A stretch of DNA of 64,000 nt from Symbiodinium natans. Taxonomy: Eukaryota > Sar > Dinophyceae > Suessiales > Symbiodiniaceae. The notes beneath the pieces were generated by a model. That model ran no database searches. It saw nothing but the letters and a program-made list of their open reading frames with translations, and was not told the DNA's origin. Shown here piece after piece: positions 19,001-38,737 of this stretch. The stretch is from assembly GCA_905221605.1 (NCBI GenBank), contig CAJNDS010002315.1, forward strand, positions 22,501-86,500, read 5' to 3'. Made by a program: the position numbers and the translations under genes. The first letter of the stretch is position 1, and each line of letters opens with the position of its first letter.

Positions 19001-19057
19001 CATCAGAGAGAAATAGATCTCTCTTATCCTGGGCCTGGCTTTGTAGTCGGCTGCCAT
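13097..19057 (-). CDS. LINE ORF1: very long protein with OTU-like and RapZ-C/phosphatase-like domains and a KG-rich gag region
   Basis: I chose ATG 19057 (MAADYKARPR); the open frame upstream runs into the target duplication outside the element. 1986 aa is exceptionally long for a LINE ORF1. Residues about 12-30 are hydrophobic, and further hydrophobic segments occur near residues 230 and 260 and after 1000. Around 357 the motif VIGDGNCLWRAIA matches the catalytic Asp-Gly-x-Cys box of OTU cysteine proteases, with a partner His in HYSNFHFSVL near 460. Around 806 CTSGRHRSVALA is a CxxGxxRS P-loop as in the RapZ C-terminal domain and in tyrosine phosphatases. Near 1466 there are GKGKGKG tracts typical of nucleic-acid binding gag-like proteins. 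The C-terminus is a predicted coiled coil (DERDRLLSEMRAENMAQKQQ). Domain names rest on motifs only. Confidence 0.85.
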   Translation of the reverse strand: MAADYKARPRIREIYFSLMLMVASLCGTTHACSLYPCEYHISTRHNETNWFSKNRILHSRASTNEANKSNMPMLKFNAIPYLACSENDMCQACNEHLLRCQSNPTCRQSHRHVVYPVAETWVSRQHEWMLWAEVGRRLTHQDIDLVHHYFQWPEQRITNFEQTLTQQKPFMVFFSFVSLLQQICQHICEQKPFAFRKVKANFNRCLMSTLDDVMKGFQEWEVRLTLLIWAYVWDVIVLILYGEKRRGRKLNASGMASRSKSAQSTGWFLGAFMSFLVRLSRVALLVYVANLAGKCSTPAVLLQHPSDSKTSRPSRNVWDQFPNLYVIKDSNRREHFGTHVDCFQGDLEKTLRFNRVIGDGNCLWRAIAAQTPTRMKWYTLKRQTIAYMKAQASEANQQELLLHVEKLAKRNAWGNLLAILGATSLLGVPIFVTAGGQVIRCLPGSNSAAKRKGVYLHYSNFHFSVLDPKSISSIPYFGGDERSYSLGQFTAIPIDNYPKHKAVMQYSRGICHSKRTSGRCCRLAKLRADCTFSACAPQICKTGLPQTRAESTNLSLTFVSPTMVGGGSGKPIYKPAGNPSPTSRRRLDESFAAQVERIAKAKTSSVPAAFRNHPTPTPSPTKAVEMPQTEGSTSVLKATPMKRRPPTPPQRPTRNPSAAPNLVLDSPKAVPAPAANAPATTPKHKAMPRAASVVVSSAIGGMTPSEPAHPPAPPNSEVRVLHILSEGARFRVAYPWETRSNYWVQRDVRWLRDVTEESTDYSHIGTYVDTISKFLRNPQFLQEVKDALKLAVESEHSNVALAFKCTSGRHRSVALAAVARDIMRIAYPEVQIHVTHTAAPHWAPQIKCAGQCSRCTMILTNPPPLYSQTVERLAREFIVELRERYMQGLLPGQSEVQPVTCTHAPESFPGGNTGSNYVIAQEYQLSRIPIVSVDGTCCNQHLYTTCTPNVPARPYNSAKTNLEFGKNCLSTPDTESNLQQAASPLSWFLKFAVLALCTFIHVVRKDSALRLHHHGADARINVLHQALIGGMDSSTGVDPQLFEALSPIPNSEDDVDVDDLVAFYTSLQRISEHNLLVPSIEYKPEHSLSWVGAQKDFSDAISEHSLVAATQIDDSSETWQAQSSDDRTRTWHCSTPPAKRRCLQAPFSHGVDGRLSLRPSNCDVTLLSRNTDSEASSIQNFLETKGHMDESNQSNVPLLLPTLHPAFGQLQRRQSCVETLHEHAQIWPDLDYNNDHDSSSSHFWSHWSIDSDGHMFPGRQPICGTSPLSASVTPTSQKAPSEVLRELDNRFASVEPSYSWHADSSHPSLDSLLHALMDQPSLEISMPGGAEASDGFLPNKVDVSRMVQKLKSVPHKLQPKQVRMLLLADNRLLAKIQKTSDVKQLLQCITAAGVRMGILAKGAQDEANKFQHTAQSEQGGDTDKNDSNTSASHHKGKGTSQGKTHHANVADPLGSFSGKSKGKGKSSEASTGKGKGKGKGSHAQAPARSVVSFALDPSGWNVHPFETFQQGHGAVYFTEREDTIRQYAELATGKPFPIAVLAPKPYDVGFGEPEPMYVEVCRTQNGISQNMTVQAYLHQLTLHPVTYNKTAPRVDIKRPEFGKTTVLYATFLDEGASVQTKVEIKEKKTIAIKQWLMTIIAQHKNNKGLEILDVWNLQHICTEFDHQKYQVSFRVRQQDVEQMLSYSGPGRLQVNAPGFIKERMDHIWLKDEGKPIEQDKVLDILSRFEGKHLGAFFLRGTWALRASKENINSLRQALGRTEEPAYFLSNCSPEWDVRDVEEVLRQLKWFATVKEQDRKWRNGACTWLVRSQNPPAVWGCPINYGYERRMLKIFPAKRPARQQNSISSQPAVFAYNTWGAQFKSGSSRAAGSSVQSNSTFAAVLMNQHGPSKRPKIAAMNVNSWHDVPDEELDKDDDEDLESPVHREDERDRLLSEMRAENMAQKQQIQDLMAQVQTLIEQISVLTQQNAIQLPGGANNQPPPAIS

Positions 19058-19131
19058 GATCCTAATCCAAGGGGAAGGGACCACGCAAAAGCAACTAACT
19101 AACAGCTCACCCCCGGGAAGGGACAGGCCAC

Positions 19132-19140
19132 CTTGAGCCA
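19132..19140 (-). other. Spliced-leader relic at the LINE 5' end
   Basis: Read on the minus strand this is TGGCTCAAG, matching the last nine bases of the dinoflagellate spliced leader (which ends TTTTGGCTCAAG). It sits exactly between the target duplication and the LINE body. The terminal T may belong to the duplication, leaving eight SL bases. Confidence 0.75.
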
Positions 19141-19160
19141 GGGTATATATTTCTTGTACT
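19141..19160. repeat. LINE target-site duplication, right copy
   Basis: Identical to 8511-8530; it marks the 5' boundary of the minus-strand LINE. A related GTATATAT occurs again at 19172-19181. Confidence 0.92.
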
Positions 19161-20103
19161 CCCAACAGGACACCAGGTATATATGGGCCAGCATAGGCGC
19201 ACCCCCCCCCCCCCTCCCCCCCCCCCCCCCCCCCATGATGGTATCCCCCCCCCCCTGTGGTTTCATGGTGGGTTTTGGGTTCCCTCCCCCCCCCCCCTGT
19301 GGTTCATGGTCTGTGGTTCATGGGTTAGGGTTTAGGGGTTTAGGGTTAGGCTTTAGGGTTCAGGATTTTCACTCTGGTCCATTGGTTCACTGTGGGTTTA
19401 GAGTTTGATTTGGGTTCAAGGTTCGGGGTAATGATAGGTTTACGGTTTCCCGTGGTTCGTGCTGGGTTTACGGTTGAGGGTTCAAAGTTAAAGCAGCAAA
19501 GTTTCGAGTTTACCCTTCTCCCTCCCGTCGTTCATTGGTGGGTTTAAGTTTTAGGGCTAGGGTTCAGGGTTTGGGGTTTAGGCTGAGGCTTCTCTGTCCC
19601 CCCCCCCCCGTGGTCCGTGGTGTTTTTAGGGTTAACAGGCAGGGTTTGGTGGGGGGGGGGGGGGGGGGTTACCATTTGGGGGGGGGGTGGGTTCGATTAC
19701 GCGGAACGCGGGCGCATATACACCACACCTGTATTAAAAAGGAACCTTATATACACTCACCAATAACAGCAATATGAACCCTACTTCATATGAGGAAGAG
19801 CTTCCTGCAGGGAGCGCCGATGGGATTCTGACCGAATCGTTCGGGCGGGCCAACCTCCTTTGCCCCGAACGTAGGAGGCCCAAATGGCGCTGCTTTGGGA
19901 AGAAATTTTGGTCAAAGTTGGGTAACTTTTTTTTTTTAAAGTTAAGGGTACTTAAACCCAATAAGGAATATAACTGTAAGTTTTGAATACGATCCCAACC
20001 ATGAACTAGTAAAGGTCCACACAAACAAACTCACGACTTCAAAAGGTCTGCCGCTGTACAAAGTCATAAGAGCTTGCGGAGAACATCTGCACATCCTTGC
20101 CTT
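19161..20103. other. Homopolymer C/G tracts and non-coding sequence
   Basis: 19201-19256, 19284-19298, 19599-19610 and 19651-19688 are long C or G runs separated by TTTAGGG-like pieces. 19940-20015 is a dispersed repeat related to 24757-24826 (shared TACTTA..ACC/CTCAATAAGGAATA). No coding region was supported. Confidence 0.6.
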
Positions 20104-20214
20104 TGATGGCTGCCGGTTTAGGGTTTGCGGTTTAGGGTTTAGGGTTTAGGGTTTAGGGTTTAGGGTTTAGGGTTTAGGGTTTAGGGTTTAGGGTTTAGGG
20201 TTTAGGGTTTAGGG
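20104..20214 (+). repeat. Perfect TTTAGGG array
   Basis: About fifteen near-uninterrupted TTTAGGG units. Confidence 0.97.
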
Positions 20215-20640
20215 ACAACTGAAGCTCAAAGCAGCATCTGTTCGTGGGGGAGATATGGGAACCTGCACCATTTTCCAGGAAGAGGAGGCGCGTGCCGATC
20301 TGCTGTGTGTAGTCTTGCAACTCGTTGATTCAGAGCTCAACTAGCGAGAGGAAGTCGTGCAGAGCGCGACAAGGGACACGTCGTTTGCTTGCAAAGGGTC
20401 CGATAGATTGGGTCCGCCGCGGATGGCAACAAAATAGAAGCATGCGGAGCATGCGGATGTGGATTTTGAACCAGCACGGCAGGACAAATCAACCACGTCG
20501 TTTAGCATGTGCTCTCTTCATTGCTCCGACTGTTGATGCTAAGTCTGCGAATTATGGTCATTCAGCCCAGTAAAGCCCTTAACCGTCAACCTGACAACAA
20601 ACACATCGACAGCTAAGCTTGGTCCCAATGCCGAGCCCTA
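20215..20640 (+). other. Unique stretch, possible decayed coding fragment
   Basis: One frame reads KAASVRGGDMGTCTIF and EEEARADLLCVVLQLVDSE before a stop at 20342-20344, and open pieces continue after it. It may be a decayed exon or retroposed fragment; I do not recognise it. Confidence 0.25.
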
Positions 20641-20799
20641 AAATTCCCGATTCCTAAGCCCTAAACCCTAAACCCTAAACCCTGAACCCCAAACCCCCCT
20701 GAACCCTGAACCCTGAACCCTAAACCCTAAACCCTAAACCCAAACCCTAAACCCGAAACCCTAAACCCTAAACCCTAAACCCTTCCTCAAAGCGAGCAG

Positions 20800-20891
20800 G
20801 GCGGCGAGTACCTCTACGACATCGCGGCCTGGCTGCCGGCCAACTCGGCTCTGCATGGCGGGCGGCCCGTGCCGGCGCCTGGGAAGGGAGG
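20800..20891 (+). CDS. Candidate exon of an unidentified host gene
   Basis: After a CCCTAAA array and GCAG, the frame reads GGEYLYDIAAWLPANSALHG and continues GGRPVPAPGK with G/C-rich third positions, before a TTTAGGG array. The donor is unclear (GC, GT and GA candidates occur from about 20866). It may belong with 8118-8193 or with the transporter gene starting at 26331; this is unproven. Confidence 0.4.
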
Positions 20892-22164
20892 ACTTACTGG
20901 CTGGTTCTTAGGGTTTAGGGTTTAGGGTTTCGGGTTTAGGGTTTAGGGTTTAGGGTTTAGGGTTAGGGCATGAGGACCCCCTAAAGGGCTTACATGGGGC
21001 CCTTATTCCCTCATTCCCTGCTGAGAATCAGAGGACTTAGGGTTCAGGGATTTGGGGTTTCAGGGGGTATTTTGGGCTTTCAGGTGCTGAACCCCTAAAC
21101 CCTTCCACCCTAAACCCTAAGCCCTAAACCCTAAACCCGAAGTCCTGAACCCTAAACCCTAAACCCCTCCACCCGAAACCCCTTTTGAACCCGAAAGCCC
21201 CACTTGGTACAGTTCTCTGGATGTGAAGGCTTCAGGGGCTGTGGGATCTTCCTGCTGGGGCTCTGTCACTAGGCCCAATAACTCCCAAGCACTCTAATTG
21301 TGAACCTTGAAGCCCCCCAGCACCCCTAAACCCCAAACACCCGAAGCCCTGAACCCTGAACCCATCTCAGCCCGTCTCAGCCATAGGGTCATTTCGGGGT
21401 CGGTTCGGGTTCGGGAGCTTGGCTTTCTGGTTGAGGGCCGAGGGGGTTTGTTTCGGGTTGGTTGAGGGTTCGGGGTTAACGTGACGTGCTTTAGGGTTTA
21501 GGGTGGTTTAGGACTTAATGTGGAAGGTTTAGGGTAGCTTGCGTAGGGTTTAGGGTTCGGTGGGTGAGGAATTACATTCCTAAGCCCTAAGCCCTAAACC
21601 CTTTCAGGGGAGGTGTAGGGTTTACTTGCAGGGTACGTAGAACCCACTTGTAAGTGTAGTTCTAACCCACTTCTAAGCCCCTGAAGTACCCCAATAGGGT
21701 TCTACTTGGGTTCTAAGTCCAGTAGTTATAATTGGGTTTCTAAGTACCACGAACCTCCAAGTCAGGTCTTGGCGGGACCTGAGCCTATGCGTAAGGCTTG
21801 AGGGACTTGCTCGGGCCTGACCGCGTCCTACTCCGCTCGCCACACTTCTTGCTCTAGGGTTTAGGGAGTTACTGAGTTCCTCCATGGGCCAGTAGAACCA
21901 AATTCCCAAAAACCCCAAGAACGGGATGGCGGCACAGAAGATAGCTTGTGGCGCATGCTAAGCTGATGGTCACTTCGGGGGTTAGCAGCACCAATGCAAA
22001 AGGCGTCTCTAGAGATGGCAGGGTAGCTAACAAATACCATAGCCTTTAGGTCCAAAGTCCCTTCCTAAAGTCCTACACATCTTAATGAATATTACGCTTT
22101 TTGGGATTCGCTACTACAGTGCCGCTCTCTGTGTTGACAGGTTGCCCGCAGAGTGCCCCCAGCG
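20892..22164. other. Telomere-like arrays and non-coding spacer
   Basis: 20910-20968 is TTTAGGG; 20641-20785 and 21098-21185 are CCCTAAA variants. 21190-21560 mixes unique and degenerate repeats (TTCGGG variants). 21570-22160 is mostly unique and likely holds the promoter and 5' UTR of the F-box-like gene. No coding evidence. Confidence 0.55.
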
Positions 22165-22815
22165 ATGGCACAAGCTCGTCTGCTGAGCAGGGAGGCCCAC
22201 GTCAGCATTGTCACCTTTCTGCCCGCGCAGCATTGCTTCGATGCAAGGGCGGTCAGTCGAGAGTGGCGGCAGCATGTGAAAGCGCACATTTCCAAAGTGC
22301 CTGCCTTGGAAGCCCTCTTGCGAGACATGCAAGCAAGCGAAAATTCGCCTTACTTCTGCTCACCAGGGCCAGAGGATGATGATGCAGTACGACGGTTTGC
22401 AGAGCGACACTGTGGTTGGGATGGCCACGGGCCCTTCGTTCCCGTCACGCAGCTGACCGGACAGGCTCTGCGGGATTTCGTTCATATCAGTGGACGCAAT
22501 GTGGTCCGAGATCTGGCCGCGGTAGAGGCTCTCAGCTCAAAACAAGACGTCGTCAGGCATAAGAACCACCTTGACTCCTTTCGCCTCGAGTTGCCTCCCA
22601 TACCGGATGATGTGGGCATGTGGAAAGCTTTGTTCTTGATGCTGACGATGCTGATTGAAGATTTCATGTTCACGACCGTCCATGTCGAGTTTACTACTCC
22701 TTCGGATAACTCTACTGATGTTCATATGGCGCTCTTCTGGGAGGAGCGCAAGGTCACCCGAACTTCAGCTTCGCTTGAAAGGTGGGACCTCACATCGTTC
22801 AAGGGTTTTCTTTGA
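22165..22815 (+). CDS. Intronless F-box-like protein
   Basis: A 216-aa ORF from ATG 22165 (an in-frame alternative start lies at 22153). The N-terminus EAHVSIVTFLPAQHCFDARA followed by VSREWRQHVK has the spacing of an F-box: hydrophobic helix, Leu-Pro, then a VSRxWR end. An F-box would bind Skp1 and deliver targets to an SCF ubiquitin ligase. The rest (charged middle, then LFLMLTMLIEDFMFTTVHVE) is not a repeat domain I recognise. It is the only long uninterrupted host ORF in the window, while its neighbours are cut into short exons, so retroposition is possible; I saw no spliced-leader relic upstream. F-box assignment is moderate. Confidence 0.6.
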   Translation: MAQARLLSREAHVSIVTFLPAQHCFDARAVSREWRQHVKAHISKVPALEALLRDMQASENSPYFCSPGPEDDDAVRRFAERHCGWDGHGPFVPVTQLTGQALRDFVHISGRNVVRDLAAVEALSSKQDVVRHKNHLDSFRLELPPIPDDVGMWKALFLMLTMLIEDFMFTTVHVEFTTPSDNSTDVHMALFWEERKVTRTSASLERWDLTSFKGFL

Positions 22816-23902
22816 AGTAGCTACCTCCCCATAGAGTGAACACCGTACAAACAGCCCCTAAACCCAAACACCCGATTTGAACCTGTGAACTTTAGACCCT
22901 GGGCCCTGGGCCCAGAAGCTTTGAAACGACGAATAACAGGCGCCCATGATGCAAGTTTCGTTGCAGTGGCTGCGACCGGTTCTGGTGGCATGCCTGCAGC
23001 AGTGAGCGCCTGCCCTGCCTTGAAGCTGGAGGTGATCAGTCTTGAAATAAGCTTCAGCCTATAAACTCAGGTCACATGATGAGGACGCATATGGTCAGTT
23101 CTGAAACTTATGGTCTTTTGGGTACCTTAAATGTTCGGGGCCGCCTCGTAGCCTCGTAATAGCAACCCCCAAAATGGGCATTTAGAGACAATACGCTTTG
23201 GACGACATGAACTCCAATCTGCAAAGACCGGAGCATCGGGTTACCACTTCTTAGTGTAAGATGGCTTCGGGTGTTTAGGGTTTAGGGTTTAGGGTTTAGG
23301 GTTTGGGGTTTGGGGTTTGGGGTTTGAGGCCTCGGGTCCATGCTCAGCGCCGTATGTTCTTCAAAGCAAGTGTCGGATCGTTCACGCAACGCGTGAAGTA
23401 CCATTGCGAAAGCGCCTCAAATCTCGCCAGATGTGCTTGTTCTTGGTGTGTTTGTCGAGGCAGCGGGACCTTGGCTGTAGTCCCCACAGGAGTTTTTCCG
23501 TTTTTAGAACATCCGTGGACTTTGAAAATTAGATTCTTGTTAAGGTGTATTCGGCCAGTACACTTGGATTCTAAAGGGTTTCACCTCGCGGCGAAGAAAT
23601 TTCGTGACCCCACAACGCCGGACTACTGTTTACTGGAGCTTTGAGTCGTTGAAGAGAGCCCCCAGGCCCCGACCTCCGCAGCAGGTAGGGCGGCTACGTT
23701 CATACATGTACTGCCCCAAGCCATGAACCCTAAACCCCTAAACCCCTAAACCCCAAACCCTAAACCCTACGTTTGAATCCTACAGCCCTAACCCCTAAAC
23801 CCCGAAGCCCCCCAATCCCAAACCCTAAACCCCTAAATCCTGCTAAGCCCTAAGGCCCTCAGCCCTAAACCCGAAACCCTCAGCCCGAAGCCCGACCCAT
23901 GA
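22816..23902. other. 3' flank of the F-box-like gene and degenerate repeats
   Basis: 22816-23270 is unique, non-coding. 23271-23328 is a TTTAGGG/TTTGGGG array. 23330-23645 is unique with open frames but no recognisable domain. 23724-23895 is a CCCTAAA-type degenerate array. Confidence 0.5.
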
Positions 23903-24075
23903 GGGGATTTACGAAGATAGGGGACCCCTAAAATAGACACCCAAATAGTAGGATCCCCTGACAATAAGGACCCCAAGAAGATCCCCTCATATCGTAATAA
24001 GGACCCCTAAAATAGACACCCAAATAGTAGGATCCCCTTATAAAAGGACCCCAAGAAGGTCCCCCGAATATCGTA
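23903..24075. repeat. Dispersed GGGACCCC/TAGGATCCCC repeat, two tandem units
   Basis: A 38-bp segment at 23922-23959 recurs exactly at 24001-24038 (period 79). Related single copies with a GGGGTTTACGAA start and an ATAGGG or ATAAGGG core occur at 24823-24865, 27953-27985 and 38881-38960. Confidence 0.75.
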
Positions 24076-24129
24076 AACCCCCATGAAACTTCAAGTGAGA
24101 GGCTAAGCCGGCCCTCCGCTTTGACTTGG

Positions 24130-26330
24130 GCGGCGGCCAGGCAGGGTTCAGGGTTCAGGGTTCAGGGTTTAGGGTTCAGGGTTTAGGGTTTAGGGTTTAG
24201 GGTTCAGGGTTTAGGGTTTAGGGTTTAGGGTTTAGGGTTTAGGGTTTAGGGTTTAGGGTTCAGGGATGCACCCGAGGGTTTGAGGGTGTGAGGGCTTTTA
24301 GGGTTTTATGGGTTGAGTGTTTAGGGTAAAGGGTTTTAGGGGTTGAGTGTTTAGGGTAAAGGGTTTTGGGGGTGAGTGTTTAGGGTATAGGGTTTTGGGG
24401 TTCAGAGTTTACGGTTGAGTGTTTGAGGGTATAGGGTTTAGGGATTGAGTGTTTAGGGTATGGGGTTGGGTGTGTACGGTGGTGCCATGGCCCCTCCTCT
24501 TAGAAAAGCCTCTCCTGGTCAGGAGCGCAATGCAACCTTCAGAGAGACCATTGGTGCACAGTCGTTCCATGCGAGGGTTTAGGGTTTAGGGTTTAGGGTT
24601 CAGGGTTTAGGGTTTAGGGTTTAGGGTTTAGGGTTTAGGGCTACAAGGTCCAGTGCGGGACCGGTGCAGAGATCACATGTGCGCTCTAAAAAGGGGCTTT
24701 GTAGACCTCCAGAAGTATATCTTTATCATAGTGGGGTATCATTTTACATTTTAAAGGGTACTTAGACTCAATAAGGAATAAAATTGTAAAATTTTATTAC
24801 TATCCCAACTATGAACCAGATATGGGGTTTACGAAAATAAGGGACCCCTAATAGAGACCCCGCAAAGAGTAGGCCCTAATTTTGGAAGACCCCTTTGGCG
24901 GACAACGAAGGCCTGAACACGTCGTTTCGTGAGGGGCTCCAAACCCCAAACCCTAAACCCTAAACCCTCAACCCTCAACCCTAAACCCTCAACCCTAAAC
25001 CCTAAACCCTAAACCCTAAACCCTAAACCCTAAACCCTAAACCCTAAACCCTAAACCCTAAACCCAGGGGCGTTTAGGGCTTTGGCTTCAGGGGTTGAGT
25101 GTTTTGGGGTGGAGGGTTTAGGGGTGGAGTGTTTGGGGTTTACGGTTGAGTGTTTAGGGTAATAGGGTTTAGGGGTAGTGTTTAGGGTCTTGAGTGTTTA
25201 GGCTATATGGTTTTAGGTGAGAACTTGAATGGATTTCTGAGTGAGCGAAACACATTAATAATATGAAGTTGAACAGAGGCGAATCAATGATTGAAAATCT
25301 AAGAAAAAGAGAGTGAAGAAAGACTACTTAGGGTCACATACTTCTCCGATGGTCCAACTCCCGAGCCCTAGTGGATGCCTCAGCTCACGCTCGCTTCTGC
25401 TCACGCAATCTCACGCACCCGCAGCTCGCTTCACTTGGGGGTCTAGGGTTGAGGCTTCTGCGGGATGCTAGCAGTACTTAAGTTTAGGATCCATTACCAG
25501 CCCCAAATCCTCGCGCGCGCGCGCGCGCCGAGCTGAACTTTGTGAGGCCCGTGAGGTCGTCGATGACGAGCCCACGGGCGGTGCCTTTCCCCTTCAGGCC
25601 TGGTTCCCCCGCAGTTCTCGGATCCTCTACCTCGACACCTTAGGGTCAGGTTCAGGGTTCAGGGTTCAGGGTTGAATTAGGGTTTAGAGTTGAAGTTTTA
25701 CAGCGAGCCCTTCCCACACTTCTCCAGGTGTCCCCCCCCCCCCCCCTCTAAACTCAATTTGTTTGCCCTTCAGGAGCCTCAACAGCTTGGGGTAAGTGGG
25801 CCCCTCAGGGTTTCCCGTACGATATAACATAGTAGAAAAAATGGCACTCGAATATGCTCTCACACGATACACGAAATATGATATCATTCTTGTATTACAT
25901 TTTTTCAGTTGGGTGTCCACCCTTTTGGCCTCCGCAAGCACCAAAATCCTAAACCCTAAACACTAAATCTAAACAAAACACAACCCCCAAACCGGTAAAC
26001 CAAAAGCTTTTAGCGCCCAAACCCCAGAGACCTCGCCTACTGCAATTTGCCTTTCGGATGGGTCAGCAAGCACAGAAGCTGAGAAGTCCGCGATAAAGAG
26101 GCTCCAGTACCCCCTGAATTCGGGACAATTCCTTCTTCATTAAGGATCCTAATCTGATTTAAGGAATGCGATGCTGAAAGCCCAGAGACACCCATGCCCC
26201 GCAACTAGGGATTCTACCTGAAAATAGAGTGCGTTAGTATCATGTAAGGGCTATTCCTTAAATGAAGGTGCTTAAGCCCTAAACCCTAAACCCTAAAGCC
26301 CTAAACCCGTAAAACCCTAAACCCTAAAAA
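24130..26330. other. Telomere-like arrays and intron/intergenic sequence
   Basis: 24138-24265 and 24578-24638 are TTTAGGG arrays with TTCAGGG variants. 24266-24470 and 25070-25215 are decayed GAGTGTTTAGGGTA repeats. 24941-25065 is CCCTAAA. 25509-25527 is a CG dinucleotide run. 25540-25620 is GC-rich and could be an exon on either strand, but no frame is convincing. 25730-25748 is a C tract. 26270-26330 is CCCTAAA leading into the first transporter exon. Confidence 0.5.
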
Positions 26331-36806
<10,476 letters not shown>

Positions 36807-38737
36807 GGTTCAGGGTTTAGGGTTTAGGGTTTAGGGTTTAGGGTTTAGGGTTTAGGGTTTAGGGTTTAGGGCTTAGGGTTTTGGATCCCTAGCCAAAAAA
36901 GGCACCCTTTCTTTTCCTAAGTGACTCCTGGGTCTAGCGAGGGCTTCCCCTGCCAACATTGGGCTTCACCTGAATGGTTTAAGGCTAGAATAGGGACGCA
37001 TTAGGGTTTTGAATTCGGAGCCTGGGGTTCAGGGGTCTTGTGATTTTTGTAGGGTTCAGGGTCTCAGATTTTAGGGGTTTAGGGTTGCAGGGTTCCAGGC
37101 ATCAGGGTTTGGAGTAGAGCCAAACCCTAGCCATCGGAAACCAGTTGTCACCCTCCAAAGCGAGATCAAGGAGGCTAAAGCAGCGCCCCTGTGGAAAAAG
37201 AAGAAAGCGACCAGGCCCGAAGGCAGCATTTGGGGGGGGGGGGGGGGGGGGGTGCTTAAGGGGTTCTCGTAGCTTAGGGTTTAGGATTTAGGGTTTAGGG
37301 TGTAGGGTTTAGGAGCTTAAAGCCAAATAACCCCTAAACCCCTGAACCCTGAAATTCGTAACCCTAAGCCTTATATCCTTTCCTCGTCCAGGTTGCTAGC
37401 GGAATTTCCAGGTGCGCAGGCGCACGGCCCAGGGGGCGGAAGTGTGAATGCAGGCTGTTCTGTATCGGGCTCCTTGTTGTTCGAGGTTTACTTTTGAGTA
37501 TGAGTAGCTTGCCTAAACCGAAACCCTAAACCCCAAAACTTAAACCCTAAACGCTTCGGGTACCAAAAAATGCTTCCTCAGCCCTCGGCTGAAGCCTTCA
37601 CCTAGGACTCAGGCTTTAGAATGAAGGCTAGAAATTCTTCTGAAAGCCGTTTTCGATCCAAACAGGACACGTAGAGTCTTAGAGAAGGGCCTTCGTCATT
37701 TCCATGCCTTCCTGGGTAGGGTTTTTGGGATTTAGTTTTAGGGTGTCGGAATATTGACTTATCGGATTCCCTTTGTGGCCCCTTTATAATTATACTCTAA
37801 TGGCGCCCCAAAACCCTATTCTAATTACTAAGGCCCCTATATTAGGGTATTCCCTCATGGCCCCTTTATAACTATACCATACCCCCGAAACCCTATTTTA
37901 GTTATTCAGGCCCCTATATGAGGGTGCAGGGAACAGTGTGTCAACTCGAAGGGGTCTAGTTTCTTTAAGAGGTCACATTTAGGAAATGCTTTCAGAGGGC
38001 TCAAAGGGCTACTTGGCCTTTCCTGCCGTGTTAAACGCATGCTCACGGATCCTTGTTCGGCTCTTTCAAGAAGGGAACTTAATGCGGCTTCGTGCCCCTA
38101 CCAGAGTCACATGAGACAGGATCCATAGTACTGTCTTGTCGCGTGTGTACATAGGGTTCTGCGTCACTTTGATCCTTTGAAGGTTACAAGAGGCAGCAAA
38201 AACTCTCACCCAAACATCGAACATTGTTTTTGGTTTTGATGTAGCTTAATCCTAAACCCTAAGCCCTAAACCCTAACTCGCCTTCGTAAGCACCACTAGG
38301 CCCTAGAGGTGTGGGTTTAGGCTTTCGGGTTTAGGGTTCAGTCTTTTTGGGTTTGGGTTGATAGTGTTTTGGGTTTAACAGGAAGTAACAGGGTTTAGGG
38401 CTTAGGGTGTAGGGTGTAGGGTTTAGGGTTTAGGGTTTACGGTTAAGGGCGAAGTAACAAGGCTCTATGATAATTATATCGTAATCATTAGGTCTGAAGG
38501 AGGCTTTGGCTGTATTGGGGGGGGGGAGGGGGGCGGGAGCTTTGACCTAAACTTCTACGGCTGCGGAGTTTTGGGTTTTAAGGTTCAGGGTTTAGGCTTT
38601 GCCAAGCTGGGCGGAGGGGTCGAAGTCACTAAACGTGCACCTTGAAACCCTGACCCCTAAACCCCTAGACGGTAGACCCTGAACCCTAAACCCTCCTAGA
38701 TTCCTCCTTCTCTCTCCGTGGACTGGATGTTGGGCAG
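36807..38737. other. Intergenic or 5' region between transporter and ankyrin genes
   Basis: 36807-36885 is TTTAGGG. Around 37177-37230 one frame reads EAKAAPLWKKKKATRPEGS and might be an upstream exon. 37233-37251 is a G run. 37750-37925 contains a two-unit repeat (about 95 bp) around GGCCCCTTTATAA and CCCTATTxTAxTTA. The rest is unique, non-coding. Confidence 0.45.

Larger units (their letters stand above)
8531..19140 (-). mobile_element. Full-length non-LTR retrotransposon (LINE) with two intact giant ORFs
   Basis: It is bounded by a 20-21 bp target duplication. It encodes ORF1 (1986 aa) and ORF2 (about 1484 aa, endonuclease plus reverse transcriptase) without any frame break, so this copy looks young. 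The 5' end reads TGGCTCAAG, the tail of the dinoflagellate spliced leader, as if a trans-spliced mRNA had been reverse transcribed. The 3' UTR is about 100 bp with no poly(A) tail; it ends near a small GACC-TCC-GGTC hairpin. The single ORF2 EN-RT layout fits an APE-endonuclease LINE; no RNase H domain was seen. Confidence 0.93.

Noticed and set aside
25509-25620. GC-rich block after a CG run as an exon
   Set aside because: Open frames exist on both strands but none has a domain, matching splice phase or clear boundary.
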